Part shown: in pieces, positions 50,142 through 60,197 of the stretch
Layout: the number at the start of each line of letters is the position of its first letter
How positions within the stretch are numbered: the stretch's first letter is position 1
Assembly (NCBI RefSeq): GCF_036013975.1
Contig: NZ_CP107904.1
Location: 4,093,001-4,157,000 of the forward strand
Origin: Kitasatospora sp. NBC_00458
GTDB taxonomy: Bacteria > Actinomycetota > Actinomycetes > Streptomycetales > Streptomycetaceae
Direction: 5' to 3'
Length of the DNA: 64,000 nt
The notes under the pieces: generated by a model
Seen by the model: only the letters and a program-made list of their open reading frames with translations
The model's database searches: none
Told to the model about the DNA's origin: nothing
Position numbers and translations under genes: made by a program

Positions 50142-50229
50142 GAGCGGGTCCGCCTCTCGTGCGGGGGTGCCGGTGCCGCCGGGGGCGGCTCCGCGCGACC
50201 GGCCCGGGGCGGGCAGGCCGATTCCGGTC

Positions 50230-53200
50230 TCAGGACACATGGGCGTCGGCTCCGGTGAGGATCGACCGGGCGAGCCCGGCGTTGTGGGCGATGAACTCGT
50301 GGTCGAGCATCTCGGCGTGGGTGCCGAAACCCTTGAAGACCGCCGTCCGGGTGGCCGAGCTCCCGTGCCACGCGCCGTGCCGGCCGGCCTCGTAGAGGGA
50401 GACCTTCTCGTCGTCGGAGATCACGCTGAGCGCGGCGGTGACCACTCCGAGGTTCGGCGTGCGGCTGCAGAACCGCAGGTAGTCCCTGGCCTGTTCGCGG
50501 GTCTCCTGGGCCACCACGGCCGAGCCGGTGTGCCGCTGGAGGTGTTCGGCCAGCTCGCGCTCGAAGGCCTGGACGTGCTCGTCGGCGAGGTCGAAGGACT
50601 CCGGGATCCGGTGCGAGTCCATGATCACGACGTTGGGCACCGCCCTCCCGCGCCGCTCCAGTTCCTTGGCCACCTCGAAGGCGAGGTTGCCGCCGAGGGA
50701 GTAGCCGAGCAGGGCGCACGGTCCGTCCGGCTGGAGCGACTCGACCAGGTCCGCGTACCGGTCGACCTTGTCGTCCCCGGTCACGTAGTTGAAGGCGACC
50801 ATCCGGTACTCCGGCAGGTGCGCGGCGAACTGGCGGTAGACCAGCCCGTGGCCGCCCGCGGGCGGGAAGCAGAACAGGGTCTGCTGCTGCTCCTGGTTGA
50901 ACCTGAGGTACGGCTGGGCGCCCTCGACCCGGCCGGTGACGATGGCCTCGACGGTCTTCGCCATCCCGTGCAGGGTGGTGACCTTGAAGAGCAGGCTGAC
51001 CGGGATCCTGATGTCGAACTCGGTCTGCAGGCCGTGGATCAGCTCGATCAGCCGGATCGAGGATCCGCCGGACTCGAAGAAGTCGTGCTGCAGGCCGGGC
51101 TGCTCGATGCCCAGCAGGGCCTGCCAGTGCTCGGCCATCCGGACCTCGTAGAGGGTGACCGGCGGCTCGGCGGCCCCGTCCGCGGCGTCCGCCCGGGGGG
51201 CCGGCAGCGCGGTGACGTCCACCTTGCCGTTGGCCGTGAGCGGCAGCGTGCACAGCTCGGTGAAGTGGGTCGGGATCATGAAGGTCGGCAGGTAGCCGGC
51301 CAGGTGGCGGCGGAGGGCGCGGCGGTCGAGCGTCCGCCCGGGCGCCGGCACGCAGTACGCGCAGAGCACGTGCTCGCCGCCGTGGTCGGGCCGGACGGTG
51401 ACCACCGCCCGCTCCAGTTCGGGCCACTCGGCGAGCTGGGTCTCGATCTCCCCGAGTTCGATCCGGTGGCCGCGCACCTTGATCTGCGAGTCGGCCCGGC
51501 CGAGCAGGTGCACCCCGCCCTCGGCGTCCCAGCGGGCGAGGTCCCCGGTGCGGTAGAGCCGGACCGGCTCGGTGCCGTCGGTGCCGCCGAGCGGCAGGAC
51601 GGCGAACCGGTCGGCGGTCTGCTCGTCGTCCCCGGCGTAGCCGAGCGCGACTCCGGAGCCGCCGATCCACAGCTCGCCGGTGACGCCGGGCGGGACCGGC
51701 CGCCCGTGCCCGTCGAGGAGGTAGAACGCGCTGTTCGGGAACGGCCGTCCGATCGGGACCATCCGGCTGGGCTCCAGCGTGTCCGCCGGTCCCTCGAAGT
51801 AGGCGCTGTCGATGGTGGCCTCGGTGAGGCCGTAGGAGTTGACCAGCCTGGTCTCCGGCCCGCAGAGGGCCCGCAGCCGCTCGAACTCCTCGACCTTCCA
51901 GACGTCCGAGCCGACCACCAGCAGCCGCATGAACTCCAGGTCGAGGCCGGTCCGTTCGCAGTGGCCGACGACCGTCCGGACCACCGCGGGGACGAACTCG
52001 GCGGCGTCCACCCGCTCGGTGCGCATCACCTCGTGGAGCCGGGCGGTGTCGAACAGCAGGTCCCGGCCGACCAGCACCAGGGCGCCGCCCGAGCAGAGCG
52101 CGCGGACCACGTCCCCGGTGAAGACGTCGAAGGACGGACCGGCCATCTGGAGGTGCACCCTGACGTCGGTGTCCAGCCGGTACTCGGCGCGCCACGCCTG
52201 GTAGGCCGAGGCCAGGTTGCCGTGGCCGACCCGGACGGCCTTGGGCCGGCCGGTGGAACCGGAGGTGTAGATCACGTACGCCGGGTCCTCGGGGGACACC
52301 GCGGCGACGGTGAACCCCCCGTCCCCGCCGTCCCCGTCGTCCCCCTCGTCCAGTTCGGCCGTGGTCACCAGCCGGCCGGGCAGCCCGCCGAGCCGCTCCC
52401 CCGTCCCCGGGCGGTCGTCGCCGACCAGCAGCCCGGCACCGGCGCGCTCGACCATGTAGGCCAGCCGGTCGGCCGGGTGGCCGGGGTCGAGCGGCAGGTA
52501 CGCGGCACCGGTGCGGAGCACCGCGAGCAGGGCGACGATCAGCTCCGGCGACTTCTCCAGGGCGAGCGCCACCACGGTGCCGGGACCGGCGCCCAGCGCG
52601 CGCAGCCGGGCGGCGGCCCGGCCGGAGCGCTCGGCCAGCTCGCCGTAGCTCAGCCGCACGGCCGGACCGGACCCGTCCGGCGCCACCACCGCGAGCGCCG
52701 CCGGATCGGCCGCGGCCGCGCGCAGGACCAGCTCGTGCACCGGCTCCCGGTGGGCCACCCGGCGTTCGGCACCGCTCCACCGGCGGAGCACCAGGGCGCG
52801 CTCCTCACGGCCGAGCAGCTCCAGACCGGTGGCCGCCCGCCCGGGGCCGGCCGTGGTCAGGCCCTCCAACAGGTTGACGTAGTGCCCGGCCAGCCGGGCC
52901 ATCGTCCCGGGGAGGAAGAGGTCGGTGTTGTACTTGAGGACGCAGTGGAAGCGGCGCTCCGCCTCGTCCTCGTAGGCGGACAGGGTGAGGTCGAACTGCC
53001 CCTCCTCCTCCGGGAGTTCGATGTACTCCAGGTGGTAGCCGTACTTCTCGGTGGCCACCTTGTGGTGGAGCAGGATGAACATCGCCTGGAAGACCGCGGA
53101 ACGGCTCGGGTCGTGCTGCAGCCCGAGCTTCTCCACCAGCAGCACGAACGGGTACTCCTGGTGGTCCAGCCCGCCCAGCACCGTGGTCCGCACCCGGTCC

Positions 53201-56200
53201 AGCAGCTCGGCCACGGTCGGCTCGCCGGCCAGCGAGACGTGCAGCGGCAGCGGGTTGACGAAGTAGCCGTAGACGCCGGCGAACTCCTCGTCGGTGCGGC
53301 CGGTCACCGGGCTGCCGACGATGATGTCGTCCTGGCCCGCGTAGGCGTGCAGCAGCAGGTAGTAGGCGCTGAGCAGCACCATGAAGACGGTGACGTTGTG
53401 CTCGCGGGCCAGCGCGTGCACCCGCGCGCTGAGCTCCTCGTCGAGGACGAAGAACTCGGAGGCGCCGTTGTGGGTCTGCACCGCCGGACGCGGCTTGTCG
53501 GTGGGCAGGCTGAGGATCGGCACCTCGGCCGGCAGGTGCGAGCGCCAGTAGTCGAGCATCCTCGGCGCCTCGCGACCCGCCAGGAACGCGTTCTGCCGGT
53601 TGAGGAAGTCCAGGTAGCGCGCGGTGACCGGCGGCAGCTCGGGCGCCCGGCCCTGTCGCAGCCCCTCGTAGACGGCGAGCAGTTCCTCGATGAAGGTGAA
53701 GGTGGAGATCGCGTCCGAGATGATGTGGTGGACGGCCTTCATGATCACCCAGCGGTCCGGGCCGCGCCGGAACAGCCGGAACCGCACCAGTGGATCCCGC
53801 TCCAGGTCGTACGGCCTGCGGTACTCGCGGACGATCAGCGCGTGGATGTCCTCCCAGGCCAGCCGCTCCACGTCGAACACCCCGAAGTCCGGCTCCGCGG
53901 CGGCCGAGATCCGCTGCACGGCACGGCCGCCGTCGAGCACGAAGTTGGCCCGCAGGCTGGGGTGCCGCTCGACCATGGCCCGGAAGGCCGCGGCCATGAG
54001 CTCCGGCTCCAGCTCCACCCGGACCTCCACCGCCCCGCCGATGTTGTAGGCGAAGCCGTCGGGGTTGAGCTGCTTGAGGAACCAGAGCGCCTTCTGGTTC
54101 TGCGTCAGCGGGTACGCGGTCGCGTCCTCGTGCCGCTCGACCCCGGCGGTGCCGGTGCCCGCCGGGTCCTCGTCGAGCAGCTCGGCCAGCGACTCGCCCA
54201 GCCGGGCGACCAGCTCGCCCACCGGGGCGTTGCTCAGCAGCGCCACCACCGGGAGGGTGGTGCCGAGTTCGGTGTTGAGCCGGGCGCGGAGCTCCATCGC
54301 GAGCAGCGAGTCCAGGCCGAGGGCGCCGAGGCCGGTGGTGGGCTCGATCTGCTCGACCGGCGCCCGGAGCACCGTGGCGGCCAGCAGGGTGAACCGTTCG
54401 GCGAGCAGTGCCGCCCGCTCCGCCTCGCCGGCCGCCCGCAGCGCGTCCAGCAGCCCGGCCCGCTCCGCCACCGGGGCGGCCTCCCGGGCGCTCGCGGCGA
54501 GGTCCGCGACCAGCGGCGGCGGGGCCGGGTACCAGGAGAGGAAGACCGGCCAGTCGACCACGGTGGCGACCAGCAGCTGGGCCCGGTCCTGGCCCAGCAC
54601 CCGCTCCAGGACGGCCATTCCGGTCTCCGGGGCCAGCGAGCTCATGCCGCGGCTGTTCCGGTAGTGGTCGATCAGGCCCAGCTCCTCGATCATGCCGGTG
54701 GCCCAGGGCCCCCAGTCGAGGCTCAGCGCGGGCAGGCCGAGGGAGCGGCGGTGATGGGCCAGGGCGTCCAGGAAGGCGTTCCCCGCGGCGTAGTTGGTCT
54801 GGCCCGCGGTGGTCAGCAGCGAGGCGATGGACGCGAACAGCACGAAGTGGTCGAGCGGTTCGCCGGCCAGCTGCCGGTGCAGGGCGAAGGCCCCGAGGAC
54901 CTTGGGCGCGTGGACGGCGTCGAAGGTCCCGCGGTCGAGTTCGCCCACCAGGGTGTCCCGGACCTGCCCGGCCAGGTGGAAGACCCCGCGGATCGGCGGC
55001 CGGTCCAGCCGCCGGTACTCGGCCAGCCAGGCGGCCAGCGCGGACTCGTCGGTGACGTCCAGCGGCGCCGGGACCGGCTCCGCGCCCAGCGACTCCAGCT
55101 CGCGCAGGAAGGCCGTGCGCCGGCCCTCCGGGCTCGCCGGGTCGAGGTCGCGCCACTGCTCGCGCGGCGGCAGCGGGCTGCGGCCGACCAGGATCAGCCG
55201 GCGGGCGCCGCGCCGGACCAGGGTGCGGCAGAGCAGCCGGCCGAGCGCCCCGAACGCGCCGGTCACCAGGTAGGCGGCGTCCGGACGGAGGCCGGGCGGG
55301 AGCGGCCGGGTCAGTCCGGCGGCCGGGCGGAGCCGGCTGGTCAGCCGCCGGCCCGGGCGGAGCGCGATCTCGTCCTCGTCGGCGAGCGCGAACTCGCGCA
55401 GCAGCGCGGCCGCCTCGGCGTCGGCGGCGGTGGGGGTGAGGGTGGGATCGGCGGGATCAGCGGGAGGGACGGGATCGGCGGGTGCGGTGGCCGGCCCGAG
55501 GTCGACCAGCTTGCCCGGATGGCCCGGCAGCTCCTGGTGGCGCAGCACCCGGCCGATCCCCCAGGCGGGCGCACCGAGCGGTTCGACCGGCTCACCGGGC
55601 ACGGTGGCCTGCGCCGAGCGGGTGACGACGTGCAGTCTGCTGTCCGAGAGTTCGGCGGACAGCAGGGCGGCGAGCGTGACCAGGCTGTACGCGCCGGCAG
55701 CGGTGTGGGCCGCCACGGCGGCCTGGTCGGCGGTGCCCAGCTCCGGCCGGTCGAGGTTCCAGAGGTGGACGACGGCGGCCGGGTCGGGTGCGCCGGAGGC
55801 CCGCCGGTCGGCCAGCAGCCGGGCGAGGTCGGCGGCGGAGCCGGGCTCGACGGCGGCCGGGCGGCCGTCGGCCGCGGGCCGGTAGCCGTCGGCCGGGAGG
55901 ACCAGCTGGCAGCTGCCGCCGCGCGCGGCGATCCGCCCGGCCAGCGCCTCGGCGACGCCCTGCCGGTCGGCGAACAGCAGCCAGTGGTCGGGGTGTTCGG
56001 CCAGCAGGTCGGGGGTTGCGGCGGCCTCCGGCAGCTCCGTCCAGACCGGTTCGGCGAGCCAGCCGTCGATGGTGGACAGGCCGACCGCGGTGGCCGCCTG
56101 TTCGACGTCGGCGGCCCGGAACCCGGTGATCCCGCCGAGCGCGGTGCCGCGCTCGTCGTGCACCGCGATGTCGCCGACCAGTTCGGCACCGGCGTCCCGG

Positions 56201-59200
56201 GTGACGGTCGCGTGCACCCAGAGCGGGCGTTCACCGACCGCGTCCAGCCGGACCTCCTCGATGGCGACCGGCAGCCGGATCCCGGTGGCCGGCGCGGTGC
56301 CCGCGCCGTCGGGGACCTCCGCCAGCAGCTGGGGGGTGAGCAGGGTCTGGAAGAAGGCGTCCATCACCACCGGGTGCACCTGGTGGCCGGCGCCCTGACC
56401 GGCGACCGCCGCCGTCGGCCGGACCCGTGCCAGCGCCTCGCCGGGGCCGATCCAGACCTCGTCGATGCCCTGGAACGCCGGACCGTAGTGGTAGCCGAGC
56501 GCGGCCAGCGCGGCGTAGCAGTCCGGCCCGGTCAGGTGCCGGACGGAACGGTCGCGGATCGCCGCGACGTCCAGCGGCCGCGCCGGGCGGCTGCGCTGGC
56601 CGGGCCGTACGGTGCCGACGGCGTGCACGGTGCGCTCGGGGCCGCCCCCGGCTCCGCCCTCCGCCGGGCCGGCGTCCCCGCCGGGGACCGCGGGGCCGGT
56701 CGCGATGGTGAAGCCGCCGAGCTCGGCGGAGAGGGTGAGCCGGACGGCGCGGCTCCCGTCGTCGGGGAGGAAGAGGGCCTTGCGCAGCTCGATGCCGGCC
56801 AGGGCGACGTCGGTGCCGCCGGTCAGCGCGCGGACCGCCTGGACGGCCATCTCCAGGTACCCGGCGGCGGGGAAGAGCACGTCGCCCTGGATCCGGTGGT
56901 CCTCCAGGTAGGGCAGCGCCTCGGCGTCCAGCCGGGCCTCCCAGGCCGGCTCGGCACCGGCCAGCCGGCGGCCGAGCAGGGGGTGGTCCAGCCGGCCCTG
57001 CCGGACCGCCTCGACCGGCCGGGGCTCGACCCAGTGCCGGTCCCGCCGGAACGGGTAGCGCGGCAGCGGCACCGTCCGACCGGCGGGCTGGAGCACCGAC
57101 CAGTCGACCTCCACCCCGAGGTTGTGCAGGGCGGCCAACGAGGCGGTGAAGGTGCCCTGCTCGTCCTCCTGGCGGCGGATCGAGGGCAGGGTGCGGACCT
57201 CGGGCCGGTCGGCACCCCCCGCGCGGGCCTCCACGGTCTCCTGGATCGAACGGCCGAGCACCGGGTGCGGGCCGATCTCCAGGAAGAGGGTGTACCCGTC
57301 GTCCGACAGCCGCTCGACCGCCTGCTGGAAGCGGACGCTGTCGCGGACGTTGTGCCACCAGTAGCCCGCGTCCAGTTCGGTGCCGTGCGCGGTGCCCGTG
57401 CGCCCGGTGAGGTGGAGCGGCACCTGGGCCGGACGGGCCTTGAGGTCGGCGAGCGACTCCAGCAGCTCGTCCTTGATCAGCTCCATCCGGGCACTGTGGT
57501 AGGGCACTTCGACCGTCAGCGGGCGGGCGAAGACCTGCTCGGCGGTGAGTGCGGCGGCCAGTTCGGCCAGCACCGTCTCGTCCCCGGCGAGGGTGAGCGA
57601 GGCCGGGCTGTTGATCGCGGCCACCGAGACCGCGTCGCCGTACGGGCGGAGCCGGCGGACCGCCTCCGCCTCGGTGAGCGCGACGGCCAGCATGCCGCCC
57701 GTCCCGGCCAGCTTCTGCTGGAGCCGGCTGCGGTGGACCACCACCTTGACGGCGTCGGCGAGGTCGTAGACGCCGGCCTCGTGGAAGGCGGCGACCTCCC
57801 CGGTGGAGTGGCCGACGACGGCGTCCGGGCGGACGCCGCGGCTGCGCCAGAGCGCGGCCAGCCCGACCTGCACGGCGAAGTTGGCGGGCTGGGCGAGCCA
57901 GGTCTCGGACATCCGGGAGCGCGCCTCGTCGGCGGCCAGCTCCTCGGTCAGGCACCAGCCGGTGAGCTCGGCCAGGTGCTCCGCGCAGCGCTCGACCGCC
58001 TCCCGGTAGACGGGTTCGGTGGCGAAGAGCCGGCGGCCCATCGCCCACCACTGCGGGCCCATCCCGGTGAAGACCCAGGCCAGTCGGCGGTTCCGGGGCT
58101 CGCGGCGCTGCCCGGTGACCACCCGGGGGTGCGGCTCGCCCCGCAGGTAGGCGCCGAACGCCTCGTCCAGCGAGGCGCGGGCGGCGTGCTCGCGGGAGTC
58201 GTAGACCACCGAGAGCCGGGCGTCGTGGTGCTGGCGGCGGTGGGCCAGGGTGTGGCCGAGGTCGGCCGGGCGGGCCGGGGTGCCGCCGCGGACGCCGGCC
58301 AGCTCGGCCTGCACGCCGGCGGCCAGCTCGGGCAGCGCGGCGGGCTCCCGGGCGGTGAGCGGCAGCACCGTCCAGACGGGCTCCCCGCCCGGCTCCTCCG
58401 CCGCCTGCGCGCGGTCCGGCTCCGGGTGCGGGTGCGGCTCCGGCTGCGACACCGGGTGGGGCACCGGGGCGGCCTCCAGCAGGACGTGCGCGTTGGTGCC
58501 GCCGAACCCGAAGGAGTTGACCCCGGCCCTGGCCGGCCCCTCGTGCGCCGGCCAGGCCGTCGGCTCGGTGGGGATCTCGTACGGCAGGGTGGCCGGGTCG
58601 ATCGCCGGGTTGAGCCGCTCCAGGTTGATGTGCGGCGGGATGAGCCGGTGCTTGAGCGCCAGCGCGGACTTGATCAGCCCGGCCAGGCCGGAGGCCGACT
58701 CGGTGTGCCCGATGTTGGTCTTCACCGAGCCGACGTAGCACCGGTCGCCGGGGCGGCGGCCGACGGCCAGCGCCCGGGCCAGGGCGTTCGCCTCGATCGG
58801 GTCGCCGACCGGGGTGGAGGTGCCGTGCGCCTCGACGTACTGGAGGCTGCCCGGGACGATCCCGGCCTCGGCGCAGACCCGCTCGATCAGCGCGACCTGC
58901 GCGTCCGGGTTGGGCACGGTGATGCCGTTGGTGCGGCCGTCCTGGTTGACGCCGCTGCCGATGATGACGGCGTGCACCGGGTCGCCGTCGCGGACCGCGT
59001 CGGAGAGCCGTTTGAGCGCGACCACCGCGACGCCCTCGGCCCGGACGTAGCCGTCGGCCGCCGCGTCGAAGGTGCGCGAACGGCCCTGCGGGGAGAGGAA
59101 CCCGCCCTTGGTCTCGGCGATCGTGTACTGCGGCGCGAGGTGCAGCAGGGTGCCGCCGGCCAGCGCGAGGTCGGTCTCGCCGCGCAGCAGGCTCTGCGCG

Positions 59201-59964
59201 GCGAGGTGGACGGCGACCAGGGAGGAGGAGCAGGCGGTGTCGAGCGAGACGCTGGGGCCGCGGAAGTCGAAGCAGTGCGAGATGCGGTTCGACACCATCG
59301 TCATCATGGTGCCGGTGGCGGTGTGCGCGGCCAGGGTCTCGAAGGAGAGGTCCGAGAACTGGAGGATCTTGTAGTCCAGGGTGAACGCGCCGACGTAGAC
59401 GCCGACCTCACGGCCCGCCAGCTCGGCCGGCTTCTGGCCGCCGTCCTCCAGCGCCTCCCAGGCCACTTCCAGCAGCTTCCGCTGCTGCGGGTCCATGTGG
59501 TCGGCCTCGCGGCCGCTGATGCCGAAGAACGCCGGGTCGAACTCGTCGAACCCGTCGATGTAGCCGCCCCGGCCGCCGACCAGCCGGCCCGGCTTGGCCT
59601 TGTCCCGGCTGCCCAGGGTCGCCACGTCGTACCTGCTGCGCGGGGTCGGCGTGATGCAGTCCTTGCCGTCGACCAGGTTCTGCCAGAACGACCGGTGGTC
59701 GCAGGCCCCGCCGGGCAGGCGGCAGCCGATCCCGATGATCGCGATCTTCTCCCGGTCGCCGTCGGCCGGGGAGGGGGCGGCGGCGACGTGCGGACGGGTG
59801 GCCGGTCCGGCGGCGGCACCGGAGCCCGTGCCGTCGGCAAGGGCTCCGGCGTCCGTACGGGCGGCGGAGCCGGCGAGGGTGGCGGTGTCGGCGGTGTCGG
59901 CGGTGTCGGCGGTGTCGGCGGTATCAGGGAAGTCGGGGGATGCGGCGAAGCATGAATCCGTCAT
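50230..59964 (-). CDS. Hybrid iterative PKS-NRPS, polycyclic tetramate macrolactam synthase
   Basis: The 3244-aa synthase reads KS (about 72-500; Cys245, His380, His420), AT (630-910; GHSTGE Ser720, VPYHS motif at 821), DH (993-1290; His1023, Asp1202), KR (1565-1760; TGAFGALG, Tyr1725), ACP (Ser1886), C (1950-2390; HHIISDA at 2079), A (2405-2920), PCP (Ser2969) and TE (3025-3240; Ser3089, His3216). There is no ER or methyltransferase domain, so polyenes are expected. The A-domain pocket is D2613, V2614, G2617, E2656, L2682, V2684, S2710, I2718, D2719, K2914, close to ornithine. AAGGA precedes the ATG at 59964. By homology one chain builds two polyenes, both attached to ornithine, and TE makes the tetramate. 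Confidence 0.95.
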   Translation of the reverse strand: MTDSCFAASPDFPDTADTADTADTADTATLAGSAARTDAGALADGTGSGAAAGPATRPHVAAAPSPADGDREKIAIIGIGCRLPGGACDHRSFWQNLVDGKDCITPTPRSRYDVATLGSRDKAKPGRLVGGRGGYIDGFDEFDPAFFGISGREADHMDPQQRKLLEVAWEALEDGGQKPAELAGREVGVYVGAFTLDYKILQFSDLSFETLAAHTATGTMMTMVSNRISHCFDFRGPSVSLDTACSSSLVAVHLAAQSLLRGETDLALAGGTLLHLAPQYTIAETKGGFLSPQGRSRTFDAAADGYVRAEGVAVVALKRLSDAVRDGDPVHAVIIGSGVNQDGRTNGITVPNPDAQVALIERVCAEAGIVPGSLQYVEAHGTSTPVGDPIEANALARALAVGRRPGDRCYVGSVKTNIGHTESASGLAGLIKSALALKHRLIPPHINLERLNPAIDPATLPYEIPTEPTAWPAHEGPARAGVNSFGFGGTNAHVLLEAAPVPHPVSQPEPHPHPEPDRAQAAEEPGGEPVWTVLPLTAREPAALPELAAGVQAELAGVRGGTPARPADLGHTLAHRRQHHDARLSVVYDSREHAARASLDEAFGAYLRGEPHPRVVTGQRREPRNRRLAWVFTGMGPQWWAMGRRLFATEPVYREAVERCAEHLAELTGWCLTEELAADEARSRMSETWLAQPANFAVQVGLAALWRSRGVRPDAVVGHSTGEVAAFHEAGVYDLADAVKVVVHRSRLQQKLAGTGGMLAVALTEAEAVRRLRPYGDAVSVAAINSPASLTLAGDETVLAELAAALTAEQVFARPLTVEVPYHSARMELIKDELLESLADLKARPAQVPLHLTGRTGTAHGTELDAGYWWHNVRDSVRFQQAVERLSDDGYTLFLEIGPHPVLGRSIQETVEARAGGADRPEVRTLPSIRRQEDEQGTFTASLAALHNLGVEVDWSVLQPAGRTVPLPRYPFRRDRHWVEPRPVEAVRQGRLDHPLLGRRLAGAEPAWEARLDAEALPYLEDHRIQGDVLFPAAGYLEMAVQAVRALTGGTDVALAGIELRKALFLPDDGSRAVRLTLSAELGGFTIATGPAVPGGDAGPAEGGAGGGPERTVHAVGTVRPGQRSRPARPLDVAAIRDRSVRHLTGPDCYAALAALGYHYGPAFQGIDEVWIGPGEALARVRPTAAVAGQGAGHQVHPVVMDAFFQTLLTPQLLAEVPDGAGTAPATGIRLPVAIEEVRLDAVGERPLWVHATVTRDAGAELVGDIAVHDERGTALGGITGFRAADVEQAATAVGLSTIDGWLAEPVWTELPEAAATPDLLAEHPDHWLLFADRQGVAEALAGRIAARGGSCQLVLPADGYRPAADGRPAAVEPGSAADLARLLADRRASGAPDPAAVVHLWNLDRPELGTADQAAVAAHTAAGAYSLVTLAALLSAELSDSRLHVVTRSAQATVPGEPVEPLGAPAWGIGRVLRHQELPGHPGKLVDLGPATAPADPVPPADPADPTLTPTAADAEAAALLREFALADEDEIALRPGRRLTSRLRPAAGLTRPLPPGLRPDAAYLVTGAFGALGRLLCRTLVRRGARRLILVGRSPLPPREQWRDLDPASPEGRRTAFLRELESLGAEPVPAPLDVTDESALAAWLAEYRRLDRPPIRGVFHLAGQVRDTLVGELDRGTFDAVHAPKVLGAFALHRQLAGEPLDHFVLFASIASLLTTAGQTNYAAGNAFLDALAHHRRSLGLPALSLDWGPWATGMIEELGLIDHYRNSRGMSSLAPETGMAVLERVLGQDRAQLLVATVVDWPVFLSWYPAPPPLVADLAASAREAAPVAERAGLLDALRAAGEAERAALLAERFTLLAATVLRAPVEQIEPTTGLGALGLDSLLAMELRARLNTELGTTLPVVALLSNAPVGELVARLGESLAELLDEDPAGTGTAGVERHEDATAYPLTQNQKALWFLKQLNPDGFAYNIGGAVEVRVELEPELMAAAFRAMVERHPSLRANFVLDGGRAVQRISAAAEPDFGVFDVERLAWEDIHALIVREYRRPYDLERDPLVRFRLFRRGPDRWVIMKAVHHIISDAISTFTFIEELLAVYEGLRQGRAPELPPVTARYLDFLNRQNAFLAGREAPRMLDYWRSHLPAEVPILSLPTDKPRPAVQTHNGASEFFVLDEELSARVHALAREHNVTVFMVLLSAYYLLLHAYAGQDDIIVGSPVTGRTDEEFAGVYGYFVNPLPLHVSLAGEPTVAELLDRVRTTVLGGLDHQEYPFVLLVEKLGLQHDPSRSAVFQAMFILLHHKVATEKYGYHLEYIELPEEEGQFDLTLSAYEDEAERRFHCVLKYNTDLFLPGTMARLAGHYVNLLEGLTTAGPGRAATGLELLGREERALVLRRWSGAERRVAHREPVHELVLRAAAADPAALAVVAPDGSGPAVRLSYGELAERSGRAAARLRALGAGPGTVVALALEKSPELIVALLAVLRTGAAYLPLDPGHPADRLAYMVERAGAGLLVGDDRPGTGERLGGLPGRLVTTAELDEGDDGDGGDGGFTVAAVSPEDPAYVIYTSGSTGRPKAVRVGHGNLASAYQAWRAEYRLDTDVRVHLQMAGPSFDVFTGDVVRALCSGGALVLVGRDLLFDTARLHEVMRTERVDAAEFVPAVVRTVVGHCERTGLDLEFMRLLVVGSDVWKVEEFERLRALCGPETRLVNSYGLTEATIDSAYFEGPADTLEPSRMVPIGRPFPNSAFYLLDGHGRPVPPGVTGELWIGGSGVALGYAGDDEQTADRFAVLPLGGTDGTEPVRLYRTGDLARWDAEGGVHLLGRADSQIKVRGHRIELGEIETQLAEWPELERAVVTVRPDHGGEHVLCAYCVPAPGRTLDRRALRRHLAGYLPTFMIPTHFTELCTLPLTANGKVDVTALPAPRADAADGAAEPPVTLYEVRMAEHWQALLGIEQPGLQHDFFESGGSSIRLIELIHGLQTEFDIRIPVSLLFKVTTLHGMAKTVEAIVTGRVEGAQPYLRFNQEQQQTLFCFPPAGGHGLVYRQFAAHLPEYRMVAFNYVTGDDKVDRYADLVESLQPDGPCALLGYSLGGNLAFEVAKELERRGRAVPNVVIMDSHRIPESFDLADEHVQAFERELAEHLQRHTGSAVVAQETREQARDYLRFCSRTPNLGVVTAALSVISDDEKVSLYEAGRHGAWHGSSATRTAVFKGFGTHAEMLDHEFIAHNAGLARSILTGADAHVS
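59881..59925. repeat. 9-bp coding minisatellite in synthase N-terminus
   Basis: GGCGGTGTC occurs four times in tandem, followed by GGCGGTATC. On the minus strand it encodes Asp-Thr-Ala repeats (about residues 14-28) before the KS domain. Confidence 0.9.
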
Positions 59965-60197
59965 GGTCGAGTCCTTGAGTCGCTGCGTTCGCGCGCGGCA
60001 CGGGTGTGGGAGGGCCGCACGGACATGGGGACAGCGGCCGCGGCCCGACTCCGGGCAGGCCGGGAGCCGGGGCGGCCGGGGAGGTGGGCCAGGGGAAGCG
60101 AGCCGGAGGGCCTGGTCGGCGCGGACGGTGGGACGGTCTTGCGGGGCCGGTCGGCCCGGTCGGACGGCCTGGCTCGGGCCGTCCTGGCCGGTCCGTC

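Noticed and set aside
50140-59955. A 3271-codon open frame on the plus strand, antisense to the synthase
   Set aside because: It is an artefact of the GC-rich third positions of the minus-strand gene; its translation is a Gly/Arg/Val/Asp-biased sequence without domains, while the minus strand shows all PKS and NRPS motifs.
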